Shown piece after piece: positions 8,263-16,426 of a stretch of 32,025 nucleotides of DNA. The stretch is taken from the NCBI GenBank assembly GCA_964540005.1, contig CAZILN010000302.1, positions 1 through 32,025 of the forward strand. The letters are read 5' to 3'. Made by a program: the position numbers and the translations under genes. How positions within the stretch are numbered: position 1 is the stretch's first letter; every line of letters begins with the position of its first letter. The notes below the pieces were generated by a model. The model saw nothing but the letters and a program-made list of their open reading frames with translations. It was not told the DNA's origin and did not search any database. This DNA is from CAZILN01 sp964540005. Lineage in GTDB: Bacteria > Bacteroidota > Bacteroidia > Bacteroidales > SM23-62.

Positions 8263-9324
8263 ATGCAGGCACTTGCTTTCAGGGGCATTAGGAATATAGT
8301 CTATGAAGAGATCCCGGACCCGGTAATCAGGGACCCCGGTGATGCCATAGTAAGGATAAAGTATTCAGCTGTTTGCGGATCTGACATGCATGTCTATCAT
8401 GGCAGGGAGGCCGGATTGGATATTGGCACGGTAATGGGTCATGAATTTGTCGGTGAGATCGAGCAGGTTGGTAAGTCCGTGAACGGTCTGAAAAGAGGAG
8501 ATAAGGTGGTCAGCCCTTTCACCACCAGTTGCGGTGAATGCTATTTCTGTCGCAGTGGTCTGACTGCACGCTGTTCATCAGGAGAATTATTCGGCTGGGT
8601 TGAAAAGGGAAAAGGGCTGCATGGCGGCCAGGCTACCCTTGTAAGGGTTCCTATGGCTGATTCTACACTGGTAAGGTACCCGGTACAGGTCTCTACACGG
8701 CATGCCCTGCTCAGCGGTGACATATTGTCCACAGCTTATTTCTGCGCTGAAATGGCCGGTGTTAAGCCTGGTAAGGCATACGCTGTTGTAGGCTGCGGTC
8801 CGGTGGGACTGCTTACCATTATGAGTGCCTTCGAACAGGGTGCCGAACGCGTCTTTGCCATAGACAGCGTCCCGGCCCGGTTGAAAATGGCAGGTGAACT
8901 GGGAGCTGAAGCCCTTGATCTCGCAGATGATCCTGCAGCATTTATCAGGGAAGAAACCGGCAGTGCAGGTCTTGCAGCTGTGATGGAGGCAGTTGGCAGT
9001 AAAGACGCCCAAAAGCTGGCCTTTGATATTGTCTCACCGGGAGGTATCATCTCTGCCATAGGAGTGAACACTTCCGCAGATTTTGCCTTTACACCGGCAG
9101 ATGCCTATAATAAGAATATCAGCTTCCGGACGGGCAGGTGTCCTGCCAGGCATTATATGGATATAGTACTTCCAAAACTGGCAGAGGGCAGCCTGGACCC
9201 GGACCGGGTCATAAGCCATGTACTGCCCCTCCCGGAGGGCCCCCGGGCATATGCTATGTTCGACAGGAAAGAGGATAATTGTCTGAAGATCCTGCTGGCC
9301 GCAGATACGGATCATCAGCATTAG
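8263..9324 (+). CDS. Zinc-dependent alcohol/polyol dehydrogenase (MDR family)
   Basis: A 353-residue NAD(P)-dependent medium-chain dehydrogenase oxidising an alcohol or sugar alcohol, cytosolic. The catalytic zinc site is shown by AVCGSDMHVYHG and the GHEFVGEIE motif. The structural zinc site is CGECYFCRSGLTARC, with all four cysteines present. The Rossmann motif is VVGCGPVGLL, with an Asp at the end of the second strand (VFAID) suggesting a preference for NAD. The frame is open from 8218, but those 15 extra residues resemble no domain and overlap a likely promoter. The ATG at 8263 (MQALAFRG) is the natural start and aligns with relatives. The gene is divergent from the TonB-dependent receptor. 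The specific substrate is not determined; threonine, sorbitol and glucose dehydrogenases share this layout. Confidence 0.9.
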   Translation: MQALAFRGIRNIVYEEIPDPVIRDPGDAIVRIKYSAVCGSDMHVYHGREAGLDIGTVMGHEFVGEIEQVGKSVNGLKRGDKVVSPFTTSCGECYFCRSGLTARCSSGELFGWVEKGKGLHGGQATLVRVPMADSTLVRYPVQVSTRHALLSGDILSTAYFCAEMAGVKPGKAYAVVGCGPVGLLTIMSAFEQGAERVFAIDSVPARLKMAGELGAEALDLADDPAAFIREETGSAGLAAVMEAVGSKDAQKLAFDIVSPGGIISAIGVNTSADFAFTPADAYNKNISFRTGRCPARHYMDIVLPKLAEGSLDPDRVISHVLPLPEGPRAYAMFDRKEDNCLKILLAADTDHQH

Positions 9325-9330
9325 GGGAAT

Positions 9331-10374
9331 TTAACAGATCCGGGGCAACTGTTCACCGGCAATCATATCAACAATCCGTGTTGACCCAATAGAAGTTACC
9401 ATTCGCAGTATACCCGGGTGATCTTTGCTTACTGTACCTATAAGGGCAGCTTCCTTTCCCAGGGGATGGGCATGCAGGATATCCAGTACCTGTTGTGCCT
9501 CTTCGGCAGGCACTATGAAAAGCATCTTTCCCTCGTTAGCAATATACAGGGGATCCAGTCCCAGTATCTCACAGGCTCCCCTGACCTCCTGTGAAACCGG
9601 AATGTCATTTTCTTTCAGAAGCATACCCCTGCCGGAAGACTGGCATATCTCATTCAGGGTTGAGGCAATACCTCCCCGGGTCGGGTCCCGGAGCACACGA
9701 ATATTTTTTGTGTTTTTCAGAACTTCCTCTGTCAGTTCATTCAGAGCCGCCGTATCGCTCTTTATAGCTGTCTCAAAATCGAGTCCTGATCTCGCAGACA
9801 TTACCGCCACTCCATGGTCCGCAATCCTGCCGCTGATTATTATGGCATCACCCGGCGAGCATTTTTTCGGGTCAATTTCTATGCCGTCCATCACCCTGCC
9901 GACACCGGTGGTATTAATAAAGATCTTATCCCCGCTACCACGGTCGACTACCTTTGTATCACCTGTAACTATGATAACTCCGGCCTTTTCAGCGGCCCTT
10001 TTCATTGCCAGTACAATTTCCCAGAGTTCTTCCATTTTCAGGCCTTCCTCAAGAATAAAACCCACGGTGAGATATAATGCCCTTGCACCACAACAGGCCA
10101 GGTCATTAACAGTGCCGTTTACTGCCAGTTCACCGATGCTGCCACCAGGAAAAAAAATAGGCCGGACCACGAAAGAATCAGTAGTAATGGCCAGTTTTCC
10201 TTCCTTAACCGGGAAAACCGCCCCGTCATGTTCTGCTGACAGGAGATCATTATCAAAAACCGGAAGGAACATATCCCTGACCAGCTGGTGAGACAGTGTT
10301 CCACCACTTCCATGAGCCAGGGTAATTACCGGGTATTTATTGATAGGTATAGGACAAGTCAGTTCAAATCCCAT
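9331..10374 (-). CDS. hypE: Hydrogenase maturation protein HypE
   Basis: HypE dehydrates a carbamoylated C-terminal cysteine to thiocyanate and donates cyanide to the Fe(CN)2CO cofactor of [NiFe] hydrogenase on the HypC-HypD complex. The sequence has the AIR-synthase/PurM-like fold: ITLAHGSGG near the N-terminus, IVTGDTKVVDRG and RDPTRGGIASTLNEI. It ends exactly in LPRIC, the required C-terminal Cys. The frame is open back to 10479, but the ATG at 10374 (MGFELTCPIP) gives a normal 347-residue protein and lies 4 bases after the hypD stop. The longer form would run into hypD. It is the last gene of the hypC-hypD-hypE run. Identification is firm. Confidence 0.96.
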   Translation of the reverse strand: MGFELTCPIPINKYPVITLAHGSGGTLSHQLVRDMFLPVFDNDLLSAEHDGAVFPVKEGKLAITTDSFVVRPIFFPGGSIGELAVNGTVNDLACCGARALYLTVGFILEEGLKMEELWEIVLAMKRAAEKAGVIIVTGDTKVVDRGSGDKIFINTTGVGRVMDGIEIDPKKCSPGDAIIISGRIADHGVAVMSARSGLDFETAIKSDTAALNELTEEVLKNTKNIRVLRDPTRGGIASTLNEICQSSGRGMLLKENDIPVSQEVRGACEILGLDPLYIANEGKMLFIVPAEEAQQVLDILHAHPLGKEAALIGTVSKDHPGILRMVTSIGSTRIVDMIAGEQLPRIC

Positions 10375-10378
10375 CTGT

Positions 10379-11503
10379 TTATGTCTGCTTTGAATTAAAT
10401 GACTGCTCACTGTTTGCCTGCTTCTTTCTGAACCTGTAATATGCAGAACAGGCTCCTTCCGAAGAAACCATGGGAGCACCTACCGGGTGTTCAGGGGTGC
10501 ACTGGTCTGCGAAAGCCGGACACTGATCCGGGTTCTTCAGACCCTGTAAGATCTCACCGGCAATGCAAATTTCATTCTCCACGGTCCGGATACCGGTCAG
10601 GTCGAACCTGTTCCCTGCATCAAACTCCCTGTAGTCCGCTGACAGACCATAACCGCTGTCAGCTATCCTGCCTATCCCTCTCCAGGTCTGGTCCTGAACT
10701 GTAAATACTTCCCTAAGCAATTCCTTTGCCAGTTTGTTCCCTTCACGGGTGACAGCCCTTCCATAGGCATTTTCCACCTTAAATTCTCGGTTCTCAAGCT
10801 GCCTGATGGTCATTAAAATACCCTGTAAGATATCTACCGGTTCGAAGCCTGTTATAACCACCGGCACATGATACTCGCTTGCTATGGGGATGTATTCTTC
10901 ATATCCCATTACAGTGCATACATGGCCGGCAGCCAGAAATCCCTGGATATTGTTTTCCGCAGAGGATAAGATGGCCCTCATGGCCGGGGGCACCAGTACA
11001 TGCGAACTGAGAATGGAATAATTCATGATCCCTCGCCTCCTGGCTTCTTTTACAGACAGGGCATTAGCCGGTGCAGTTGTTTCGAAACCTATTGCCAGGA
11101 AAACCACCTCTTTATCAGGGTTCCCGGCAGCAATTTTAAGTGCATCCAATGGTGAATAAACCATCCTTACATCGCCACCGGTAGCTTTGACTGCCAGAAG
11201 GTCGCGCGCGGATCCCGGGACACGCATCATGTCGCCGAATGAGACCAGGATAACATCATCCCTTTCTGCCAGGAGAATGGCCCTGTCTATGGTTTCCAGA
11301 GGAGTGACGCAGACCGGGCAACCAGGACCATGGACCAGCTTAATACCTGCCGGGAGGAATTCCTCCAACTGGTACTTCATGATAGAATGGGTCTGGCCGC
11401 CGCAGATCTCCATGATGGTCCAGCTTCCCTTGTTCAGCCTGTGCAGCTCATCTGACAGCTTGCGTACCAGCCGGCCATCTCTATATTCATCTATATATTT
11501 CAT
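10379..11503 (-). CDS. hypD: Hydrogenase maturation protein HypD
   Basis: An iron-sulfur scaffold protein that, with HypC, holds the iron on which the CN and CO ligands are assembled for [NiFe] hydrogenase. The 374-residue length is typical. Diagnostic motifs are CGGQTH at 34-39, GPGCPVCVTP at 59-68, AAGHVCTVMGYEEY in the middle, EPVDILQGI, and a C-terminal Cys-rich segment (CIAGEILQG, then Cys residues of the [4Fe-4S] site ending in SSEGACSAYY). It is cytoplasmic. hypC lies 54 bases upstream and hypE 4 bases downstream on the same strand, so one transcript is likely. No hydrogenase subunit gene lies in the window, so the client enzyme must be elsewhere. Confidence 0.97.
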   Translation of the reverse strand: MKYIDEYRDGRLVRKLSDELHRLNKGSWTIMEICGGQTHSIMKYQLEEFLPAGIKLVHGPGCPVCVTPLETIDRAILLAERDDVILVSFGDMMRVPGSARDLLAVKATGGDVRMVYSPLDALKIAAGNPDKEVVFLAIGFETTAPANALSVKEARRRGIMNYSILSSHVLVPPAMRAILSSAENNIQGFLAAGHVCTVMGYEEYIPIASEYHVPVVITGFEPVDILQGILMTIRQLENREFKVENAYGRAVTREGNKLAKELLREVFTVQDQTWRGIGRIADSGYGLSADYREFDAGNRFDLTGIRTVENEICIAGEILQGLKNPDQCPAFADQCTPEHPVGAPMVSSEGACSAYYRFRKKQANSEQSFNSKQT

Positions 11504-11557
11504 TCGTCATGAATGCAACCGCTTCGCTCTCTCAGGTTTCAAGCTTTTGGAGTGTCA

Positions 11558-11821
11558 TCAGAATACTTGATCATCCGGTTCGGTGTTTTCTTGCATTTCC
11601 CCCAGTTCCCTGAGAAGCTTCAGTGTTTCCTGTGCCTCCTCTTCATCAATTATATTAAGGGCCATGCCTACGTGTGCAAGTATATAATCCCCTATCCTTG
11701 TTTCAGGCAGCCATTGCACACTAACCTCTTTGATAATACCTGAAAAATCAACCTTTGCCATTCTTAATTCGGGATTGCTTTCATCGATTGAAAGTACTTT
11801 GCCCGGTACTGCTAAACACAT
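11558..11821 (-). CDS. hypC: Hydrogenase maturation chaperone HypC/HybG family
   Basis: A small OB-fold chaperone that carries the iron centre with HypD and delivers it to the hydrogenase large subunit. The true start is the ATG at 11821, giving MCLAVPGKV with the essential Cys2. A six-residue upstream extension (MKKRLD) would bury that Cys and is rejected. The conserved GDYILAHVGMAL, with its His, follows at about residues 48-59. At 87 residues it is of normal size, with an acidic C-terminal tail. It heads the hypCDE run. The upstream gap contains two long inverted repeats described separately. Confidence 0.95.
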   Translation of the reverse strand: MCLAVPGKVLSIDESNPELRMAKVDFSGIIKEVSVQWLPETRIGDYILAHVGMALNIIDEEEAQETLKLLRELGEMQENTEPDDQVF

Positions 11822-11930
11822 ATCTAACCTCTTTTTCAAACTGTTTTCGGTACCGGCGAAAATACAGAAAAAAAAACTAAACTCTGGGTAAGATTGCTTA
11901 AATAAAGTTACTTTTATAGAATGAAACGAA

Positions 11931-11984
11931 CATAAAAAAATTTAATCAGATTTTTTCAAACAAGACTGATTAAAATTTTTTATG
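11931..11984. repeat. 19-bp inverted repeat upstream of hypC
   Basis: The arm at 11931-11949 and the arm at 11966-11984 are reverse complements with one mismatch, around a 16-base loop. They are very AT-rich and bounded by CAT/ATG. The structure could be a bidirectional terminator-like hairpin, an operator or a mobile-element scar. It lies 109 bases upstream of the hypC ATG. Confidence 0.7.
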
Positions 11985-12018
11985 TGAGAGCGATCGCAGG
12001 GAGCGGTTACAGATGTGC

Positions 12019-12066
12019 TAAAATGTTTTTATAAATTAATAATCAATTATTTATAAAAACATTTTA
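12019..12066. repeat. 18-bp perfect inverted repeat upstream of the GH63-like gene
   Basis: The arm at 12019-12036 (taaaatgtttttataaat) and the arm at 12049-12066 are perfect reverse complements around a 12-base loop. The pairing continues outward as gtg.../...cac with one bulged base. It lies 22 bases before the ATG at 12089. Together with the upstream repeat it is bracketed by a direct 10-mer (atgaaacgaa) at 11921-11930 and 12072-12081. Confidence 0.75.
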
Positions 12067-12088
12067 CACTTATGAAACGAATCATGTT

Positions 12089-14020
12089 ATGAGGCCTCTT
12101 TTAAGCTTGTTTATTGTTTCACTGTTCATAACAATGGTTCTGTCCGGGTGCCGGACTGACAGGAAAGGCATTGACTACAATGGCCAGGAATACAAGGAGA
12201 TCAAAGCTAAACTGGCAGATGGCTGGAATACATGGAATACATACTCTGTTCTTTCACACGTCCTTCTGCCGGAAGCACTCAGCATCAACTTATATGCTCA
12301 TGACAGTGCCTCCGACAGAACATTGAAACAGGCATTTATCGGAAATAAGGTCCCGGGATCGGAAGTGATTATCCCAGGGGATCATGCCAGTGACGGTAGT
12401 TACACCGACCTGAAGATCTACTTTGAGAGCCTCTCCTTTCGTGTTCAGACCAGTTCCAGTAACGACAGCATTTACCTGCTTATAACACCTCTGCAGGACA
12501 GTCTCAACTACGGATCCCTTACCCTTCAGGCAGGTGTAATGTGGAACAGGGCGGGTGAAATACTACCGGAAAATAACTGCATGCATGCCGTCCTGCCCGG
12601 CAAACAGATCAAAATATATCCCTCAGGTACAGAATACGAATTTCATATCAATGATACCAGCTTTGAATTCAACCTTAGCGATACTATAGGAATCTCCAGC
12701 GGGAAGCCCCTTGAACTGGAGGAAATCGTAGACAAAATCGAATCCGCAAAGAAAAACTTTCAAAGCTCCAGGGACACTACTCCTGAGTTTGCTGATATCC
12801 TTGATGCCATTCAATCAGTAACAGCATGGAACACTATCTATGATCATAAAGAAGACAGAGTTATTACTCCCAGTTCCCGAATATGGAATGCGGGTTGGAA
12901 CGGATATGTCCTTTTCTGCTGGGATACTTATTTTGTGTCCTACATGCTTTCTGTCTTTAACAGGGAACTGGCCTATGCCAATGCTATCGAGATGACCAAT
13001 GAGATCACTGAATCAGGATTTGTTCCTAATTTTACTGCTGCTAACGGCCTCAAAAGTCTTGACCGGTCGATGCCCCCTGTTGGCTCCCTGATGGTAAAGG
13101 AAATTTACAGGAAATACAGGGAAAAGTGGTTCCTTTGGGAGGTGTATGACAAGCTGCTTTCCTGGAACAGGTGGTGGCCCGAAAACCGTGATACCGATGG
13201 CCTGCTTTGCTGGGGGTCCAATCCTTACGACCCGGTTTATGATGACGAATTTGAAAAGGTGCAAAATGTTTTGCAGGGAGCAAAATATGAATCAGGGCTC
13301 GATAACTCACCCATGTATGATGGAGCGGTTTTTGATTCAGTGACCCACCAGATGAAGCTCTCAGATGTAGGATTGAATAGCCTGTATATTGCTGATTGTA
13401 AAGCTCTGGCTGAAATTGCCAGCGAACTGGGGGAAGAAGCCGATGCAAGGGAGCTTCTGCGCAGGGCCAACCGCTATGCAGAAAACCTGGAAGAAATGAT
13501 GTGGGATAAGTGGTTCGGTTTACACCTGAACAGGTATACAGATACAAAAGAACTATGCAAGAGGATATCACCCACAAACTTCTATCCGATGCTGGCTGCA
13601 TCTACCACCCCCAAACGTGCGGACAGGATGATCAATTATCATTTTTTTTATAAAAAGGAATTTTACGGGGACTGGATTATTCCCTCAATTGCGCGTAATG
13701 ATACTGCTTATTCAGATAACTCTTACTGGAGAGGCAGGATCTGGGCTCCGATGAATTTCCTGGTCTACCTGGGACTAAGGAACTATGACTTCCCGCGAAC
13801 CAGGAAAAAACTCTCCGACAGATCGGCAGCACTTTTTCTTAAGGACTGGAAGGATCACCGGTATGTGCATGAAAACTACAATGCGGAAACCGGTGAAGGG
13901 GATGATGTCCCGAACAGTAATAATTTCTATCACTGGGGAGGTTTGCTGGGAATGATATACCTGATTGAAAACGGCTATGTCCTTCCTACGGAAATCCCAC
14001 TCAACCAGGAGTCGCAGTAG
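12089..14020 (+). CDS. Lipoprotein glycosidase of the GH63/MGH1-like clan
   Basis: A 643-residue (alpha/alpha)6 glycoside hydrolase, probably an alpha-glucosidase/mannosidase-type enzyme anchored in a membrane. The N-terminus is a type II signal (LFITMVLSGC, lipobox Cys near residue 21). An N-terminal beta domain starts with LADGWNTWNTYSVLSHVLLPEA, as in the family of trehalase-like/MGH1-like proteins. In the catalytic domain, WNGYVLFCWDTYF carries the conserved acid Asp, SYWRGRIWAPMNF is the family's substrate-binding motif, and NAETGEGDDVPNSNNFYHWGG contains the likely base Glu. The start at 12089 is chosen because the upstream in-line ATG at 12072 meets a stop after six codons. Substrate not assigned. 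The gene stands alone, divergent from hypC; truA follows after 108 bases. Confidence 0.87.
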   Translation: MRPLLSLFIVSLFITMVLSGCRTDRKGIDYNGQEYKEIKAKLADGWNTWNTYSVLSHVLLPEALSINLYAHDSASDRTLKQAFIGNKVPGSEVIIPGDHASDGSYTDLKIYFESLSFRVQTSSSNDSIYLLITPLQDSLNYGSLTLQAGVMWNRAGEILPENNCMHAVLPGKQIKIYPSGTEYEFHINDTSFEFNLSDTIGISSGKPLELEEIVDKIESAKKNFQSSRDTTPEFADILDAIQSVTAWNTIYDHKEDRVITPSSRIWNAGWNGYVLFCWDTYFVSYMLSVFNRELAYANAIEMTNEITESGFVPNFTAANGLKSLDRSMPPVGSLMVKEIYRKYREKWFLWEVYDKLLSWNRWWPENRDTDGLLCWGSNPYDPVYDDEFEKVQNVLQGAKYESGLDNSPMYDGAVFDSVTHQMKLSDVGLNSLYIADCKALAEIASELGEEADARELLRRANRYAENLEEMMWDKWFGLHLNRYTDTKELCKRISPTNFYPMLAASTTPKRADRMINYHFFYKKEFYGDWIIPSIARNDTAYSDNSYWRGRIWAPMNFLVYLGLRNYDFPRTRKKLSDRSAALFLKDWKDHRYVHENYNAETGEGDDVPNSNNFYHWGGLLGMIYLIENGYVLPTEIPLNQESQ

Positions 14021-14128
14021 CAGACCGGCCGCAGTATCCCAAGCTGTCTTTTTTTTCAGATTATCATCCCGGAATTGCATGTTTAAATTATTATAACTAA
14101 ATTAAACATTAACTCTTCAAGTGATCTA

Positions 14129-14884
14129 ATGAGCACCCGGTATTTCATCAAATTATGCTATAAGGGAACACACTTCCACGGATGGCAGGTCCAGCCAAAG
14201 TCACCTACTGTACAGGCTTGCCTGAACCACGACCTCAGCATCATTCTGGGTGAATCTATCCTTACCACAGGTGCGGGAAGAACTGATACCGGTGTCCATG
14301 CCAGGAATTTTTATGCACACTTTGATTCCATGCAGGAAGATCTTGACATGGATGAAAAGCTGATCTACAGACTCAACGGAAAACTCCCCAGGGATATTTG
14401 TGCAAGAAGCATTGTAAGGGTAATCAGCGATGCCCATGCCAGGTACAGTGCCCTGTCCAGAACCTATGAATATCACATTGTGCGCATGAAAGATCCCTTT
14501 TTGCATGAATATGCCCATGCCTTATACGGGGACATTGATACGGACAGTGTTGAGGAAGCCACAAAAACGCTTTTTGACTATTCTGACTTCGCCAGTTTCA
14601 GCCGGACCAATTCCTGTGTAAAAACCTATACCTGTAAGATACTTCAGGCAGACTGGAGATTTTCTGAAGAGGTAATGGTTTTTACGATTATTGCTGACAG
14701 GTTTCTCCGGAATATGGTCAGGGCTATCGTTGGTACCCTTATTGACGTTGGATTCGGCAAGATCAGTGTGGATGATTTCAGGGGGATCATCGAGAATAGA
14801 AACCGGTCCAGTGCCGGTGCTTCGGCCCCTGCCAAAGGTCTCTTCCTGACCGGTGTCGAATACCCGGAGGAAATTTTTTTATAG
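14129..14884 (+). CDS. truA: tRNA pseudouridine(38-40) synthase TruA
   Basis: Converts uridines 38, 39 and 40 in the tRNA anticodon arm to pseudouridine; cytoplasmic. The 251-residue length is normal. YKGTHFHGWQVQPKSPTVQ is the TruA N-terminal motif, GAGRTDTGVHA holds the catalytic Asp53, and RNMVRAIVGTLIDVG is the conserved C-terminal segment. The upstream AT-rich gap contains TTG, about 20 bases, then TAAATTAA, a weak promoter match. The 3' end overlaps the end of the convergent PagL-like gene by 6 bases. Confidence 0.97.
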   Translation: MSTRYFIKLCYKGTHFHGWQVQPKSPTVQACLNHDLSIILGESILTTGAGRTDTGVHARNFYAHFDSMQEDLDMDEKLIYRLNGKLPRDICARSIVRVISDAHARYSALSRTYEYHIVRMKDPFLHEYAHALYGDIDTDSVEEATKTLFDYSDFASFSRTNSCVKTYTCKILQADWRFSEEVMVFTIIADRFLRNMVRAIVGTLIDVGFGKISVDDFRGIIENRNRSSAGASAPAKGLFLTGVEYPEEIFL

Positions 14885-16078
14885 ATCCCGCCACTTATAA
14901 ATATTGAATCCCAATCCCCATTCTATATAATCAGACTGCCAGTTATCCGGAAGCTTCAGAGCATAGCGGAAGAAAATATTTCTGGTAATATCTATTCTCA
15001 TGCCGATCCTGCCATACCAATTACCGGTCACATCCCTGTTATCCAGTGGAATGCCCAGCTGGGTAACCAGGGTAAAGCGGTTTACCATTAATTCATGGCC
15101 AGCCTGAATACCATGGTAGACCCTGTCCTTTTTCGATAGTTCTTCCAGTGGAATACCGTATTCCTCACTCAGTGATTCGTCGCTGAAAATATCCAGTCCT
15201 GCGACTATCTTCCCCTTGTGAGAATAATGGCGGGCTGCCGCCAGGCTGGCCGTAAAAATTGAATAAACAAGGTCTCTTTCTTTGTAGTTGTATTCAGGAG
15301 TAGCCACTCCCGCATTGGCCACCAGGTAAAACTCCCATCCAGGAATAAACTCAGGGATCTTATGCCTGATCTGCGCTGGCAATGATTTTTTTTGGCTGTA
15401 TCCGGAACTTTTTTTCTGAAGAAGATCAGGAAAGCTTACAATAAGTGATCCGTTCAATGTAAGCAGGTTTATGCCCCTCTGCGGGGTCCTTATCCTGCCA
15501 TTTGAAAAATGTGTATGATTACCCCCTATTCCCAGTACCAGGAATTCTGTAAGCCTTACCCTTCCCTCAAATCCCAGTGAAACATGGCCGTTGTATTCTG
15601 ATCCTATAGCCACCTGGCTGGGATTATCGACCGGGTCATATTCAATAAAATTGCAGGCCATACCTATTGCAAAATCATAATGCAGGCTTATGCTTCCGTC
15701 TCCGAGCAGGGATTTATTATAATAAAAATAGACGGACCTGGGCTGACCCAGCGGATTATCCCGCGGGTTTAACCGGCACTGATAGAATCCTATACCGTAA
15801 TCAGGATAATTATGGATCTCCTGCCATCGTTTCCTGCCATAGGAACTAAATCCCAGGCGCACCTCCCCAGACGAACATGGATTAAGTTCAATGCTGCTTT
15901 CGAGCACCGGAGTATCGGTAGGCAGGACCTTACCGTACTGTGTTTTCAGGGAGACTGTCAGGATCCTTGGTAGCTTAAGGTAGGCCATACTGGAATCGGC
16001 TCTCAGAAAATCAAGTGGCTGGGCCAAGGTTTCAGAGCACAGAAGGAGAAAAAAATATATGATAAAACCGGCTCTCAC
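14879..16078 (-). CDS. PagL/acyloxyacyl-hydrolase-like outer-membrane protein
   Basis: A 399-residue secreted protein with a signal peptide (residues 1-19, ending ...SETLAQ) and repeated alternating beta-strands typical of an outer-membrane barrel. GIGGNHTHFSNG at about 184-194, followed by PQRGINLLTLN, resembles the H-x-S-N region of lipid A 3-O-deacylase PagL: His190 and Ser192 match the catalytic pair. The PagL Glu, 12 residues after Ser, is Asn204 here, so deacylase activity is uncertain. The Bacteroidota group of this family that I recall shares this Asn. It is longer than Pseudomonas PagL, with extra N-terminal strands. A good promoter precedes it at 16108-16139. Convergent overlap with truA is 6 bases. 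Confidence 0.7.
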   Translation of the reverse strand: MRAGFIIYFFLLLCSETLAQPLDFLRADSSMAYLKLPRILTVSLKTQYGKVLPTDTPVLESSIELNPCSSGEVRLGFSSYGRKRWQEIHNYPDYGIGFYQCRLNPRDNPLGQPRSVYFYYNKSLLGDGSISLHYDFAIGMACNFIEYDPVDNPSQVAIGSEYNGHVSLGFEGRVRLTEFLVLGIGGNHTHFSNGRIRTPQRGINLLTLNGSLIVSFPDLLQKKSSGYSQKKSLPAQIRHKIPEFIPGWEFYLVANAGVATPEYNYKERDLVYSIFTASLAAARHYSHKGKIVAGLDIFSDESLSEEYGIPLEELSKKDRVYHGIQAGHELMVNRFTLVTQLGIPLDNRDVTGNWYGRIGMRIDITRNIFFRYALKLPDNWQSDYIEWGLGFNIYKWRDL

Positions 16079-16107
16079 TGCAAAGCTTTATCTTTAGGAT
16101 GAATTTA

Positions 16108-16139
16108 CAAAAATAGAAAAGGAATAATAGTATGAGCAA
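16108..16139 (-). promoter_or_regulatory. Bacteroidota-type promoter for the PagL-like gene
   Basis: Read on the minus strand: TTG (16139-16137), a 21-base spacer, then TATTTTTG (16115-16108), an exact match to TAnnTTTG. Transcription would begin near 16101, giving a leader of about 22 bases. The element sits inside the remnant of the truncated NimA-like gene. Confidence 0.5.
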
Positions 16140-16426
16140 TTTATGAGAAGATCAGACAGGATCCATGGGTATGTTTCCATGTAGTAACTGACATAAAAAT
16201 GACAACAGGCGAAGATCCCTGCAAGGACTGGAGTATGAAGTATAAAAGTGTCACAGGATACGGCTGGGCCGGGATTGTCAATGATCCCGAAGAAAAAATA
16301 GTCGGACTGAATATCCTTATGGCGCACTACACCAGCAAGGGACCTTTCATATTTACCGAAAAGAACCTTGAAGAAACCACAGTTGTCCGCATAGTTATTG
16401 ATAAGATGACCGCCAAGAGATCATAA
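16136..16426 (+). pseudogene. 5'-truncated NimA-like pyridoxamine-phosphate-oxidase-fold protein
   Basis: C-terminal part of a small flavin-binding split-barrel protein of the NimA/pyridoxamine 5'-phosphate oxidase group. Recognisable pieces are GEDPCKDWSMKYKSVTGYG, DPEEKIVGLNILM and the terminal TAKRS. A 75-residue frame starts at the ATG at 16199, but the same frame continues homologous upstream to 16136 (IRQDPWVCFHVVTDIK corresponds to the strand before the 'GE.PC.WSM' motif) with no start codon. It is then stopped by a TGA at 16133-16135. About 60-70 N-terminal residues, including most of the flavin-binding half, are gone. I therefore call it a pseudogene, not a small gene. Its stop codon touches the terminal repeat of the IS1182-like remnant, and the promoter of the neighbouring minus-strand gene lies at its broken end. 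Confidence 0.75.

Noticed and set aside
9425..10291. 288-residue open frame on the plus strand
   Set aside because: It is fully antisense to hypE, which has all family motifs; the frame is Ser/Pro-rich and matches nothing.
16199..16426. Intact 75-residue small gene
   Set aside because: Homology to the NimA-like family extends upstream of the ATG, so it is a truncated remnant.
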